Source of the DNA: Martinezella lusitana | GTDB lineage: Bacteria > Pseudomonadota > Alphaproteobacteria > Rhizobiales > Rhizobiaceae | Length of the DNA stretch: 64,000 bases | Assembly: GCF_014207095.1 (NCBI RefSeq) | Contig: NZ_JACHBG010000005.1 | Location: 62,001-126,000 of the forward strand | Direction: 5' to 3' | Shown here: piece after piece, positions 1-7,809 of the stretch | How positions within the stretch are numbered: the first letter of the stretch is position 1 | Layout: each line of letters begins with the position of its first letter | Position numbers and translations under genes: made by a program | The notes under the pieces: generated by a model | The model's input: the letters and a program-made list of their open reading frames with translations, nothing else | Databases searched by the model: none | What the model was told of the DNA's origin: nothing

Positions 1-453
1 CTCGGCGCGCTACGCGCCGTCGGCGATCGTCGCGCCTTCCCGCTCGGCCTGACGCTTGCCCGCGCCTTCGTTGCGCCGCGCTTTGCGCTTGCGGGCGACG
101 CTGCCCACGGTATCCATCCGATCTCCGGCCAAGGCCTCAACCTCGGCTTCAAGGATGTTGCAGCACTTGCCGAAACCATCGTCGAAGCAGATCGCTTAGG
201 CCTCGATATCGGCTCGGTCAATATCCTTGAGCGCTACCAGACCTGGCGGCGCTTCGACACCTTCCGCATGGGGGTGACCACCGATGTGCTGAACCGGCTG
301 TTCTCCAACGACAACACGCTGCTGCGCATCGCCCGCGATTTCGGCCTCGGCATCGTCGACCGCCTGCCCAGCCTCAAATCCTTCTTCATCGGCCAGGCGG
401 CGGGCACCACGGCAAAGCACAATCCGCGGCTGCTTGCGGGCGAGGCGATTTAA
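1..453 (+). CDS. UbiH/UbiF/COQ6-family FAD monooxygenase, C-terminal part
   Basis: Only the last 150 codons are in the window; the start lies upstream. The family hydroxylates the aromatic ring of ubiquinone precursors using FAD and NAD(P)H at the inner membrane. The diagnostic second FAD-binding motif is visible: ALAGDAAHGIHPISGQGLN, followed by a GFKDVAALAE stretch, where the conserved GD of the family contacts the FAD ribityl chain. The tail (FIGQAAG near the end) is typical of this family, which closes with an amphipathic segment. Family membership is seen in the sequence; which ring position it hydroxylates cannot be told from the C-terminus. The stop codon is followed directly by a dispersed intergenic repeat. 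Confidence 0.85.
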   Translation, partial: LGALRAVGDRRAFPLGLTLARAFVAPRFALAGDAAHGIHPISGQGLNLGFKDVAALAETIVEADRLGLDIGSVNILERYQTWRRFDTFRMGVTTDVLNRLFSNDNTLLRIARDFGLGIVDRLPSLKSFFIGQAAGTTAKHNPRLLAGEAI

Positions 454-505
454 AGCATTTCCGGGAAAAGTGCGCGGCCGTTTTCCGTCCGGAACGCGCA
501 AAGAA
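454..505. repeat. Dispersed intergenic repeat, copy 1
   Basis: Begins with AGCATTTCC and contains GGAAAAGTGC and TTTTCCGTCCGGAA. The same order of motifs recurs at 41376-41440, also directly in an intergenic region. Elements of this look are common between genes in Rhizobium genomes. No coding capacity. Confidence 0.65.
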
Positions 506-579
506 GGCGATTATATACTTCACACACCCACGCGAATTTTTGGTATGCATAAATCTCCCATTGATTGAGGAGCTTCGGA

Positions 580-876
580 ATGACCTTGCATACTCCGTGC
601 GAAGCTTTACGTTTGGGTAAGTGCCTTGAACTCCGATATGACGGATATTTCCGCGTAGTCGAAGTCCATGCTGTCGGCGTTACCGAGGAAGGGCACAGCA
701 TCATGCGCGTGTGGCAAGTCCGAGGCGGCAGCAATAGCGGTGAACGTCAAGGCTGGAAGCTGATGCGGCTCGACGAAACATTCTCTACCCATGTGATTGA
801 CGAAAAATCCTCGGCGCCCCGTACCGGGTATAAACGCGAGGACAAGGTCATGGCTTCCATACGATGCCAGATCTAA
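580..876 (+). CDS. Conserved hypothetical protein, 98 aa
   Basis: Small soluble protein with no signal peptide or membrane segment. The ATG at 580 is preceded by GAGGAG at 567-572 with a 7-base spacer, which is better placed than the upstream TTG at 565. The protein is rich in beta-strand-like stretches (LELRYDGYFRVVEVHAVG) and has a GW-KLMRLDE motif near residue 65 and a KREDKVM-x-x-I-x-C-Q-I ending. I recall similar short proteins in rhizobia but no function. The fold may be a small beta-rich domain; that is a guess. No operon partner: the next genes run the other way. Confidence 0.6.
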   Translation: MTLHTPCEALRLGKCLELRYDGYFRVVEVHAVGVTEEGHSIMRVWQVRGGSNSGERQGWKLMRLDETFSTHVIDEKSSAPRTGYKREDKVMASIRCQI

Positions 877-944
877 TCCGCCACAGTCGCATTCACCGCC
901 AGAATGGATAGCCCAGTCTGATACGTGCATTCTTCACCCGATAA

Positions 945-975
945 AAAAGCCCGCTCATTTTGCGGGCTTCTTGGT
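945..975. terminator. Bidirectional rho-independent terminator
   Basis: Perfect 8-bp stem AAGCCCGC (947-954) / GCGGGCTT (962-969) with a 7-base loop. Read on the minus strand it runs into TTTTTT, so it ends the minus-strand genes at 955-1937; read on the plus strand it could also stop the gene ending at 876. Confidence 0.8.
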
Positions 976-1056
976 TTCCTGTTTTTCGTCCTTCGGTGGC
1001 GACGATCTGGTTATTTTGTGTAGCCGCTCGTCAAAGCGCTTCTGATCGTCGTCCAT
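955..1056 (-). CDS. Possible 33-aa charged small protein
   Basis: Minus-strand reading frame starting ATG at 1056 and ending TGA at 957-955, inside the terminator loop. The product is very hydrophilic, with a DDDQKRFDERL helix and a lysine/proline tail ending KKPAK. Short proteins with a (D/E)-x-KRF-(D/E)-x-x-L helix followed by a proline-rich tail occur downstream of other genes in Rhizobiales, which is why I list it. The ribosome binding site is weak and the reading frame is open upstream of the ATG without another start. It lies about 65 bases after the 271-aa gene and shares its terminator. Expression is unproven. Confidence 0.35.
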   Translation of the reverse strand: MDDDQKRFDERLHKITRSSPPKDEKQETKKPAK

Positions 1057-1121
1057 CTCAAGTTCGCAGGCAGCTTCTTCCGAATTTTTGTCTTTGAGTT
1101 TTGTCGCCCAATTTTACTTTC

Positions 1122-1937
1122 CTAAGGGTCGATTCCATCGTCACCTTCATAGACCAAATCGAAGCTGTTTTCGAGGATTTGCAACCAAAGTTTTCTCTTC
1201 GACTTAGGCCAATTTGTTCCAGAAGGCGGCAGACGATCGATTAGCCCTCTAATGATTGGATCAATATCAGGTGGCTCATATCCGCCTCCGTTCCCCACTC
1301 CTCTGCGTCTGCCTTCGACTTCTTGGACAGACGGAGTTGGTGACAGTGACGCCTCCACACCGGGTGAACTGTAGGGAGATTCCATGCGTGGTCTTACCAA
1401 TCTATCTTTCCCGCTATCCGAAAAACCTGCGTATTGGGCCGATTTTTCGAACGCTTGGCGTGCTCTGTCCGTTTGCTTACGCGGAACGCCCATTGTTTCC
1501 ATTTCGCGTTCCAGCGCCTTTGCTGGAGGAAGATTGCGCCCGCGAAATCTGTCATAGATTTGCTGGTACAAGGGGACACATAGGAATGCGTCCACTTTGG
1601 CCGACTGTTCCGTTTCCGCGGAGACTATGCGCTTTCCGATCTCACTTAATCGAAATGCGCTTCGTCCGTCTTTCTCTACTAGACCGAAAATCTTCGCGGC
1701 TCCGGTTTTCATCCGGAATGCCCCACTTAGAGTTTGGTTCATTTGAGCGGCCAACTCGTCTTGATCGCACGACCCGAAGCCACACCGTGCATATATCGCC
1801 CTGGCTACTTCGGTGGCACCTTCCAGCGAGATATATGGGAAATCTATGGCAGATCGCTCGCGTTTAGCACGATCTTCGGTCGCGTTTTCTTGCGCAGCTT
1901 CCGCCGCCGCTTGGAAATCAACTTTCTCGCCTGTCAT
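1122..1937 (-). CDS. Hypothetical protein, 271 aa, winged-helix-like N-terminal half
   Basis: No enzyme motif recognised. Residues about 35-110 (FPYISLEGATEVARAIYARCGFG ... FGLVEKDGRSAFRLSEIGKRI) resemble the winged-helix-type region of DUF5343-like proteins: a helical bundle, then a KDG hairpin and an LSEIG helix. A low-complexity Ser/Pro/Gly/Arg linker follows (about 185-225). The C-terminus (DPIIRGLIDRLPPSGTNWPKSKRKLWLQIL) is a separate conserved-looking motif. Start at ATG 1937 has AGGTG upstream. Codon use is less GC3-biased than in the neighbouring housekeeping genes, and the gene sits in a patch of small orphan genes, so it may have been acquired. A DNA-linked role is inference only. 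Confidence 0.6.
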   Translation of the reverse strand: MTGEKVDFQAAAEAAQENATEDRAKRERSAIDFPYISLEGATEVARAIYARCGFGSCDQDELAAQMNQTLSGAFRMKTGAAKIFGLVEKDGRSAFRLSEIGKRIVSAETEQSAKVDAFLCVPLYQQIYDRFRGRNLPPAKALEREMETMGVPRKQTDRARQAFEKSAQYAGFSDSGKDRLVRPRMESPYSSPGVEASLSPTPSVQEVEGRRRGVGNGGGYEPPDIDPIIRGLIDRLPPSGTNWPKSKRKLWLQILENSFDLVYEGDDGIDP

Positions 1938-2330
1938 ACAGACACCTCGCGCCTTGTGAATAGGCGGTACAATACCGGAACATTACTCTTCGCACAAGAT
2001 GTACGCATAACCAACGCGCAAACTGAGAAGGCGCGTATTGTGTGGTTTCGATTCGTTCGTTATACATATGCGTGCTGGGCCTGATTCCAGCCAACATGCA
2101 CGGGTGGATACGATGAAAAGACTTAAGTAGCCCCTCGCACTCTGGCCATTGGCGTTAGAGGGGAGACTAAAAGGAAAAGCCGCCAATCCCGACTGCAACG
2201 GGACGGCGGCCTAGATGACCAAACACCGATAGGGGTGGTATACCCCGGCGATATTTGACGCTTCCAGCTCTTAGAATCGCATGTATGCCACTTCCTTTCA
2301 AGGCCCTTCGCTTAGAAAGGAGGAGACGAT
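1938..2330. other. Intergenic stretch without a supported gene
   Basis: About 390 bases, AT-richer than average. Short frames exist on both strands but none has a good ribosome binding site or a recognisable product. It must hold the promoter of the minus-strand gene starting at 1937 and of the mini-gene at 2331. I see no repeat shared with the rest of the window. Confidence 0.4.
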
Positions 2331-2408
2331 ATGGTTTGGGTTAATCCTTACCACCGTATCCGCTTCGGCAAGCTCGAATTTGTCTGCGGACATTTTCGTA
2401 GCCGTTAA
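2331..2408 (+). CDS. 25-aa mini-protein
   Basis: Complete short frame (start MVWVNPYHRIRFGKL, one Cys-x-His near the end) preceded by AAGGAGG at 2317-2323 with a 7-base spacer, one of the strongest Shine-Dalgarno sequences in the window. A rho-independent terminator follows at 2455. The combination of strong RBS, clean stop and own terminator argues for a real single-gene transcript. Aromatic and basic residues dominate; no membrane helix. Function unknown. Confidence 0.55.
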   Translation: MVWVNPYHRIRFGKLEFVCGHFRSR

Positions 2409-2454
2409 TTGGGCTTAGGCGGCTCAGGCCGCTCGCCTCTATCTTCAACAACTT

Positions 2455-2485
2455 GCCGGGAGGTTATTTGTCTCCCGGCTTTTTC
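2455..2485 (+). terminator. Rho-independent terminator
   Basis: Perfect 8-bp stem GCCGGGAG (2455-2462) / CTCCCGGC (2472-2479) followed by TTTTTC. Ends the mini-gene transcript. Confidence 0.8.
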
Positions 2486-2534
2486 TTTGGATAGTCACTC
2501 TTGCTCTGCACGCAAAGGCCGAAAGAAAAGCGCC

Positions 2535-2723
2535 TCAGTCTTCGATGCGGCGCGCTTCCGAAATCAGCATGATCGGGATACCGTCGCGGATCGGATAGGC
2601 AAGGCGAGCCTTTTCCGAGATCAGCTCGTTCTTCTCCCGATCGTAGCTCAGCCGCCCTTTGGTGAGCGGGCAGACGAGCAGATCGAGCAATTTCGGATCC
2701 ACTTTGCTGACCGTGACGTCCAT
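2535..2723 (-). CDS. Trm112 family (YcaR/UPF0434-like) protein
   Basis: 62 aa. The pattern [17 protein letters not shown] ... [12 protein letters not shown] is that of bacterial Trm112-like proteins, small zinc-ribbon-derived folds; in eukaryotes and archaea Trm112 activates methyltransferases. As in most proteobacterial members only one of the cysteines (VCP) remains, so zinc binding is unlikely. The ATG at 2723 has AGGAG seven bases upstream; an in-frame TTG two codons earlier is too close to the RBS. It follows the LON-domain gene by 10 bases and is probably cotranscribed with it, an arrangement I recall as common in rhizobia. Confidence 0.85.
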   Translation of the reverse strand: MDVTVSKVDPKLLDLLVCPLTKGRLSYDREKNELISEKARLAYPIRDGIPIMLISEARRIED

Positions 2724-2733
2724 GGGCAAACTC

Positions 2734-3393
2734 CTATTGCAGGACCGAGCCGGTATCGCCGGAGCCGGCGAGCACGATCTTGATGATGGCGATGAAGGTC
2801 TCCGCGCGGGTCTTCAGATCGTGAGCCTCCAAAAGCGCCTGCTTCTCGGCGGGATCGAAGGGCGCCATCATCGATAGCGAGTTTACCAGCATCATATTGT
2901 CAGCGCGCTCGACGCTTTCCCAGTCCGCCTCGAGTTTGTTGGCATCGAGATAACTCCGGAAAGCCGAGAGCAGCGCCGGACGGTCGACAGTGCCTTCCTC
3001 ATGATGCGACTTGAGGTCGGAGATGAACGGCGTAATGCGAAACGTGCGATAGGGCTGCTGGGTGGTAACCTCGTCCATCAGCCGGAAGCGGCAGATGCCC
3101 GTCAGGGCGACGATATAGCGTCCGTCGCCGGTCTCCGAGATGGAGGTGATACGGCCGAGGCAACCGACATGTGCGAGATTGGGCGAATCAGCCGGTTCGC
3201 CGAGCGCCGGCTGCACCATGCCGATCAAACGGTTGCCGGCTATGGCGGCATCGAACATAGCGAGATAGCGCGGCTCGAATATATTGAGCGGCAATTGCGC
3301 TCCCGGCAGCAGCAACGCACCGGAAAGAGGGAAAATGGCCACGGCGTCAGGCAGATCGCTTGGTTTCAGGTATCTGGCATTACCAACTTGCAT
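2734..3393 (-). CDS. LON substrate-binding domain protein (no protease domain)
   Basis: 219 aa, equal to the N-terminal substrate-recognition domain of Lon proteases ([28 protein letters not shown] at about 18-45; GCLGRI near 80; C-terminal helical part). ATPase and Ser-Lys protease domains are absent, and the length is right for the stand-alone family, so this is not a truncation. In the cell it is expected to be cytosolic; the function of stand-alone LON-domain proteins is poorly defined. Start ATG at 3393. Downstream partner is the Trm112-like gene. Confidence 0.85.
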   Translation of the reverse strand: MQVGNARYLKPSDLPDAVAIFPLSGALLLPGAQLPLNIFEPRYLAMFDAAIAGNRLIGMVQPALGEPADSPNLAHVGCLGRITSISETGDGRYIVALTGICRFRLMDEVTTQQPYRTFRITPFISDLKSHHEEGTVDRPALLSAFRSYLDANKLEADWESVERADNMMLVNSLSMMAPFDPAEKQALLEAHDLKTRAETFIAIIKIVLAGSGDTGSVLQ

Positions 3394-3611
3394 GTTTCCA
3401 TCCCGCTAGATCACTGCGCCGCGCGCCGCAATGGGCGCGCAGGAACGACACACAACCGCGCGGCCGTTGCCCATTTTCTGCCGCGCATCCCACCAATGTG
3501 GGCTCGTCTGCCGAAAACACAAGGATATTTTGCGCCACAACGCCCTTTGCTTCCACTCTCGACTCGTTCCCGACGATCGAGAGCGGAAGGTCTGGCGCCG
3601 CACCTTCCGTC

Positions 3612-4586
3612 TCAGGAGAACAGGATCGACGAAAGTTTGCGGCGGGCAGCGATCGTTGCCGGATCCTTCGGACCCCAGACGTCGAAGAATTCGAGCAGCT
3701 GGCGGCGGGCGCCGTCATCGTCGAAGCTGCGATCCCTGCGCATGATCAGAAGCAGATGCTCAGCCGCTTCGTCGCGCTTGCCTTCGACATTGCGGATCTT
3801 GGCAAGCTTCACGCGCTGCTCGTGATTGTCCGGGTTGGTAGCCAGTTCGTGCTCGATGGCAACGGGGTCGCCAAGCTTGCAGGCTTCCTCGATCTGGTCG
3901 AGCTTCTTGACCACCGCCTGAATGCCGGCATCGTTGGCAAGCGTTTCGGGCAGATCCGTCAGGGCTTCGCGGGCGCGCTGGCTCTGGCCGGCTGCAATCA
4001 TGCATTCCGCCATGCCGGCAAGTGCCTTGGCATTTTCCGGATCCGCCTGCAGCACCGCACCGAACAGCTCGGCAGCACCGTTGACGTCGCCGGCTGCAAG
4101 CAGGCCGCTTGCTTCCTCGAGAACGGCGGCGATTTCGGCAGCCTGATCATCGACACCGCCAGCCGGACCGCCGAGGCGATCGATGAACTGGCGAACCTGG
4201 CTTTCGGGAACAGCACCCATGAAGCCATCGGCAGGACGGCCATTGACGAAAGCGATGACGGCCGGGATCGACTGGATGCCGAGCTGTCCGGCGATCGACG
4301 GATGATCGTCGATATTCATTTTCACCAGCTTGACCCGGCCCTGGGCTTCGGTGACGACCTTTTCCAGAACAGGCGTCAGCTGCTTGCACGGACCGCACCA
4401 GGGCGCCCAGAAATCGACAAGCACCGGCTGATTGCGCGATTCCTCGATGACATCCTTGGCGAAGTTGGCGGTGGTCGTATCCTTGATCGGCGAGGCGCCG
4501 GATGTCGCAGGTGCTGCGCCAAATGATGCCGAGGCCGACATCTGGCCGCCGAAGGAAGCGTTATAGGGATTGTTCGGACCGCTCAT
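3612..4586 (-). CDS. Thioredoxin with C-terminal TPR-like region (CnoX/YbbN-like co-chaperone)
   Basis: 324 aa. A 33-residue low-complexity N-terminus is followed by a thioredoxin domain with the active site WCGPC (Cys64, Cys67) and the cis-proline region SIPAVIAF. From about residue 150 to the end the sequence is helical and TPR-like (AAELFGAVLQADPENAKALAGMAE). This is the CnoX/YbbN architecture, a redox-active holdase that hands clients to GroEL or DnaK. Unlike E. coli CnoX (SxxC) this one keeps both cysteines, so it could act as an oxidoreductase. The ATG at 4586 has GGGAGA upstream; a longer frame exists but lacks a better RBS. Confidence 0.88.
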   Translation of the reverse strand: MSGPNNPYNASFGGQMSASASFGAAPATSGASPIKDTTTANFAKDVIEESRNQPVLVDFWAPWCGPCKQLTPVLEKVVTEAQGRVKLVKMNIDDHPSIAGQLGIQSIPAVIAFVNGRPADGFMGAVPESQVRQFIDRLGGPAGGVDDQAAEIAAVLEEASGLLAAGDVNGAAELFGAVLQADPENAKALAGMAECMIAAGQSQRAREALTDLPETLANDAGIQAVVKKLDQIEEACKLGDPVAIEHELATNPDNHEQRVKLAKIRNVEGKRDEAAEHLLLIMRRDRSFDDDGARRQLLEFFDVWGPKDPATIAARRKLSSILFS

Positions 4587-4744
4587 AAGTGTCTCCCGCC
4601 TGCCGGCATCCGTGATCTTTGGAAGGCATGCCTCCCAAACGAACCGATCAGGTCCGCATGGCTGCACGCCCATTGAAATCGTCAAAACGATGGGACGATC
4701 CGCAGACGCCCCGCTCGCAATAATCTTAGCGCTAAAATCGTACC

Positions 4745-5254
4745 TTAGGCCGTTACTTTCAAGACTAGCGGCGCATGACCCGTCGCCTCCATGAAGCGCA
4801 GCAGGTCGGCACTGGCAATAGACGTTGTCGCATCGTTCGACAGCGGGTGACAGTTGACGATATCATGCGCCATCAGATCGGCATCGAGGATGAAGGTCAC
4901 GTTGTTGCTTGTATCGTTGATCGCACCGAATGCGGTGACCGAGCCCGGGATGACGCCGAGATATTCCATCAGCTTCTCCGGCTTGCCGAAGGAAACCTTG
5001 CTCGCCGCGCCGATCAGCGTGTGTACGGTCTTCAGATCGACGGTCGCGTTCTCTTCGACGGTCAGCAGGAAGAAGTTATCCTTCTTGTCCTTCACGAACA
5101 AATTCTTCGTGTGGCCGCCTGGAATCTCGTCGCGCAGCGAAACCGATTCGGCGACGGTAAAGACCGGCGCGTGATCCTTGGTGCTATGGCCAATGCCAAG
5201 CCCGTCAAGGAATCGGAAAAGATCGTCGCGTGTTTTCGGATTGGTCTCGGTCAT
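4745..5254 (-). CDS. YbaK/ProXp-type aminoacyl-tRNA deacylase
   Basis: 169 aa, the full length of stand-alone prolyl-tRNA synthetase-associated domain proteins. These hydrolyse mischarged tRNAs, typically Ala-tRNA(Pro), in trans. Visible family features: the HAPVFTVAES segment (about 29-38), GGHTKNLFVKDKK (46-58) containing the conserved lysine that coordinates the substrate, and GAINDTSNNVTFILD (110-124). Cytosolic. Start ATG at 5254. Whether the substrate is Ala-tRNA(Pro) (ProXp-ala) cannot be proven from sequence alone, but the GAINDT...HPL pattern fits that group. Confidence 0.88.
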   Translation of the reverse strand: MTETNPKTRDDLFRFLDGLGIGHSTKDHAPVFTVAESVSLRDEIPGGHTKNLFVKDKKDNFFLLTVEENATVDLKTVHTLIGAASKVSFGKPEKLMEYLGVIPGSVTAFGAINDTSNNVTFILDADLMAHDIVNCHPLSNDATTSIASADLLRFMEATGHAPLVLKVTA

Positions 5255-5498
5255 GGCTTCTCACGATGCAAAATGGTCTGCCCCTGATACGTCGCCCACA
5301 TTTTCATTGCAATCTTTCAGACGCGAAAGGCCGACGTTTCCGGGCTTTTCGAAGGGCAGAACAAAAAACTCGGAATTTTTCTTGGCGAACTCGTCATTTC
5401 CCTGTTGCATTTGAAAATCGGTTAGGCCATATACCGCCCGTCGCCGCAAGACGACGCCCAGCGGTCCAACAAACTACCCCGGATCGCGACGGGAATGA

Positions 5499-5573
5499 GC
5501 GGGTGTAGCTCAGGGGTAGAGCACAACCTTGCCAAGGTTGGGGTCGAGGGTTCGAATCCCTTCGCCCGCTCCA
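5499..5573 (+). tRNA. tRNA-Gly (anticodon GCC)
   Basis: Full cloverleaf of 75 bases with encoded CCA. Acceptor stem GCGGGTG, D-arm GCTC-AGGGGTA-GAGC, anticodon stem CAACC/GGTTG with loop TTGCCAA (anticodon 5531-5533), T-arm GAGGG-TTCGAAT-CCCTT. Reads GGC and GGT glycine codons. No integrase or direct-repeat attachment site is seen beside it. Confidence 0.97.
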
Positions 5574-5784
5574 ATTTTCTCAAATGAGAGTATTTACGAC
5601 TAGGCCGGCAACGGCCTTTCGTCGTTTTCGGCTTGGTATGGCGGAGTTGCCGCATGCCGCAGCGTCCGGCATTCTGCGAATCGGAACGATCGATGGCCGC
5701 GGGAATTCTCCGGGTCTCAAATCAGTCTCAATTGACGTTCAGGTCTGCGGGCTGGACTGACAAACGGAACGCGGTATTGCTCGC

Positions 5785-6426
5785 ATGAAAAGAAAGATGC
5801 CCCTGCTGATTGCGATGTTGTCGCTTCTGCCCGGGCCTGTGCTTGCCCATCCGCATATTTTCATCGACGCAAAATTCGAGGTCGTGGCGGCATCGGACGG
5901 CTCCATCAGCGAGCTTCGCAACGTCTGGAGCTTCGACCAGGTGTTTTCCTCGTCGGTCGTCGTGGATTTCGATAAGGCCGGCAATCCGACGCTCACGCCG
6001 AGCGAGCTTAAGGCGGTCGGCAAGACGGTCAGGGATTCGCTTGCGCAGTACGGCTACTATACGAACGTCACCAGCAACGGCAAAGCGGTGGCAATGGCCA
6101 AGCCCGACGCCATCCAGGCCGATTTCAAGGACGGCTCGCTGATCCTCACCTTTTCGCTGAAACCCGAGCAGAAGACCTTCCTCAAGGGAAATACGATCTT
6201 CGGGATCTACGACAAGACGCTCTACACGGCCGTCGATTTCGCCACCGACAACGATATGACCGTTTCGGGAGCGAATATGGCCCGCTGCAAGCGCAAGGTC
6301 ATAAGACCCAACCCCAAGGAAGTCATGGCGGAAAATCAGGCGGCGCTGACAAGCATGTTCTTCAGCGATCCGAAGGGCACGGACTACTCGCTGCTTGTGG
6401 CAACGCGGCTGGAAGTCCAGTGCTAA
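5785..6426 (+). CDS. DUF1007 family secreted protein
   Basis: 213 aa with a cleavable signal peptide (MKRKMPLLIAMLSLLPGPVLA) directly followed by HPHIFIDAKFEV, the His-rich mature N-terminus that defines DUF1007. The rest has the family pattern (WSFDQVFSS; periplasmic beta-rich domain). DUF1007 genes usually sit next to a nickel/cobalt exporter (NicO/RcnA) and are thought to assist metal handling; no such gene is here, since the next gene is a convergent phosphatase. Periplasmic metal binding is inference from HPH. Confidence 0.82.
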   Translation: MKRKMPLLIAMLSLLPGPVLAHPHIFIDAKFEVVAASDGSISELRNVWSFDQVFSSSVVVDFDKAGNPTLTPSELKAVGKTVRDSLAQYGYYTNVTSNGKAVAMAKPDAIQADFKDGSLILTFSLKPEQKTFLKGNTIFGIYDKTLYTAVDFATDNDMTVSGANMARCKRKVIRPNPKEVMAENQAALTSMFFSDPKGTDYSLLVATRLEVQC

Positions 6427-6463
6427 TGCCGCCCTATGGCCTGGCGGCGCTCTGACGGCTCTC

Positions 6464-7207
6464 TTACTCCTTCGGCGGCAGATCTCGCGCCGCGCCATCC
6501 GCGCGCCGTGAGGGCGATATGAAGCGGCGAGCGACCATCCAGCAGGCAAGCGCCCAGGTCGCTCCAGCACACCAGCCGCCGAGCACATCAGTTGGATAGT
6601 GTACGCCCAGATAGAGGCGACTCATGCCGATCAGCAGGGTCAGCAGGATACCGACCGCGACGATGAAGATGCGCGTTGACCGATAGCTGCGCGTGCCGGA
6701 AATGAGGGCCGCCAAGGTCAGATAGGTCACGGTCGAGACCATTGCGTGGCCGCTCGGAAAACTCAGATCGTTCACCTCGACAAGATGCGGCACGATATCC
6801 GGCCTCGCTCGCGCGACGCTCAGCTTCAACACGGCGCTGAGCGCCCATCCGCCAAGCACTGAGACCAGAACGAAGATGGCGATCGCACGACGTCGGTCCA
6901 GCAGCAGATAGATCGTCACCAGCGCCGTCATCATTGCGAGGACGGTCGTTCCACCGAGGCTCGTAATGTCCTTGACGGCATGGGTGAGCCATCCCGGCCC
7001 AATCGGGACAGACAGATCGGCTGGCTGGCGAAGGGCCAGCAATATCGCTTCATCAAACCCCTTCGTGCTGCCTTCCAGAACCTCGCCGGTCAGATAGACG
7101 AAAAGCAGCACGCCACCCGAAAGCGCGGCGAACATCAGGAGCAGCAATGGCTCGTAGCGCCCCAGCCGTTCCATCATGCCCGCGTTGCGAGATCCCTGAT
7201 CATTCAT
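6464..7207 (-). CDS. PAP2-superfamily membrane phosphatase
   Basis: 247 aa. All three PAP2 acid-phosphatase motifs are present: K-x6-RP (Lys128 to Pro136), PSGH (151-154) and SR-x5-H-x3-D (196-207). About six hydrophobic segments place it in the inner membrane with the active site at the outer face. Relatives dephosphorylate phosphatidic acid, PGP, undecaprenyl diphosphate or lipid A. Which of these is used here is not visible. I chose the ATG at 7207 because the upstream extension has no membrane-protein character; the second ATG pair ten codons later is an alternative. Confidence 0.85.
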   Translation of the reverse strand: MNDQGSRNAGMMERLGRYEPLLLLMFAALSGGVLLFVYLTGEVLEGSTKGFDEAILLALRQPADLSVPIGPGWLTHAVKDITSLGGTTVLAMMTALVTIYLLLDRRRAIAIFVLVSVLGGWALSAVLKLSVARARPDIVPHLVEVNDLSFPSGHAMVSTVTYLTLAALISGTRSYRSTRIFIVAVGILLTLLIGMSRLYLGVHYPTDVLGGWCAGATWALACWMVARRFISPSRRADGAARDLPPKE

Positions 7208-7809
7208 ACCCTGTCGACTGCCTGCCTGTATTCCTGTTGCCGTTTCCACATTCGGAGCGATCTGTCGTCTCCCGGAGTTCTGTCCGAAATGAGGACAATC
7301 GCTATCTAGTGATGGAATAAATGCAATCCAACCGCAATAAGCCGATAATCGGGGCCGCGTTTTGCGCGAGGTTTCAGGTTCGTGAAATATTCCGCCTCTA
7401 TTCTTACACAGACCCTTTGGGATCACCTTCGGCAGCAGGGCGCCATTGCCCATGGGGAAAGCATCGCGCATGCCACCAAACGAACATGACAGCACCGTCA
7501 GGTCTCATCGCCTCCAAGGCCCTCAGGGAGCCTTTCAAATGCAGGTCACTGAGCGCTCGCTGATGGAGCCTTTAAGCACCTGTATGCGGGAATGGGAACG
7601 GCAAAAGCCGCTTCGCGGAACACAAGCTCTCTCTCTGAGCAGCCGACCATGAAGTTTGGTAGATGCTGCTCCCGGCTTGGCTCAGGTGAAACAAGACGTT
7701 CGACTAATGAGTCAAACTTACCGTATGCGTCTCAAATTTTCTCTATTTGGGGGACCTTGAGCTGTGATACTAGTGCGTTAAGGGCGATCAGGGACCGGGT
7801 ATTGTCAGA
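7208..7809. other. Long intergenic region between PAP2 and MipA genes
   Basis: About 600 bases upstream of two divergent genes. Contains a small dyad (GTCC-N7-GGAC near 7280) and two copies of GGAGCCTTT about 50 bases apart (around 7528 and 7566), function unknown. Short frames here lack credible start signals. I see no RNA gene I can name. Confidence 0.4.

Noticed and set aside
1983..2198. 71-codon minus-strand frame upstream of the 271-aa gene
   Set aside because: No RBS, no recognisable pattern; kept as intergenic.
5499..5800. tRNA-Gly as an integration site for a genomic island
   Set aside because: No integrase gene and no second copy of the tRNA 3' end within the window.
6428..6448. 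GCCGCC/GGCGGC hairpin after the DUF1007 gene as a terminator
   Set aside because: Stem is short and no T-tract follows on either strand.
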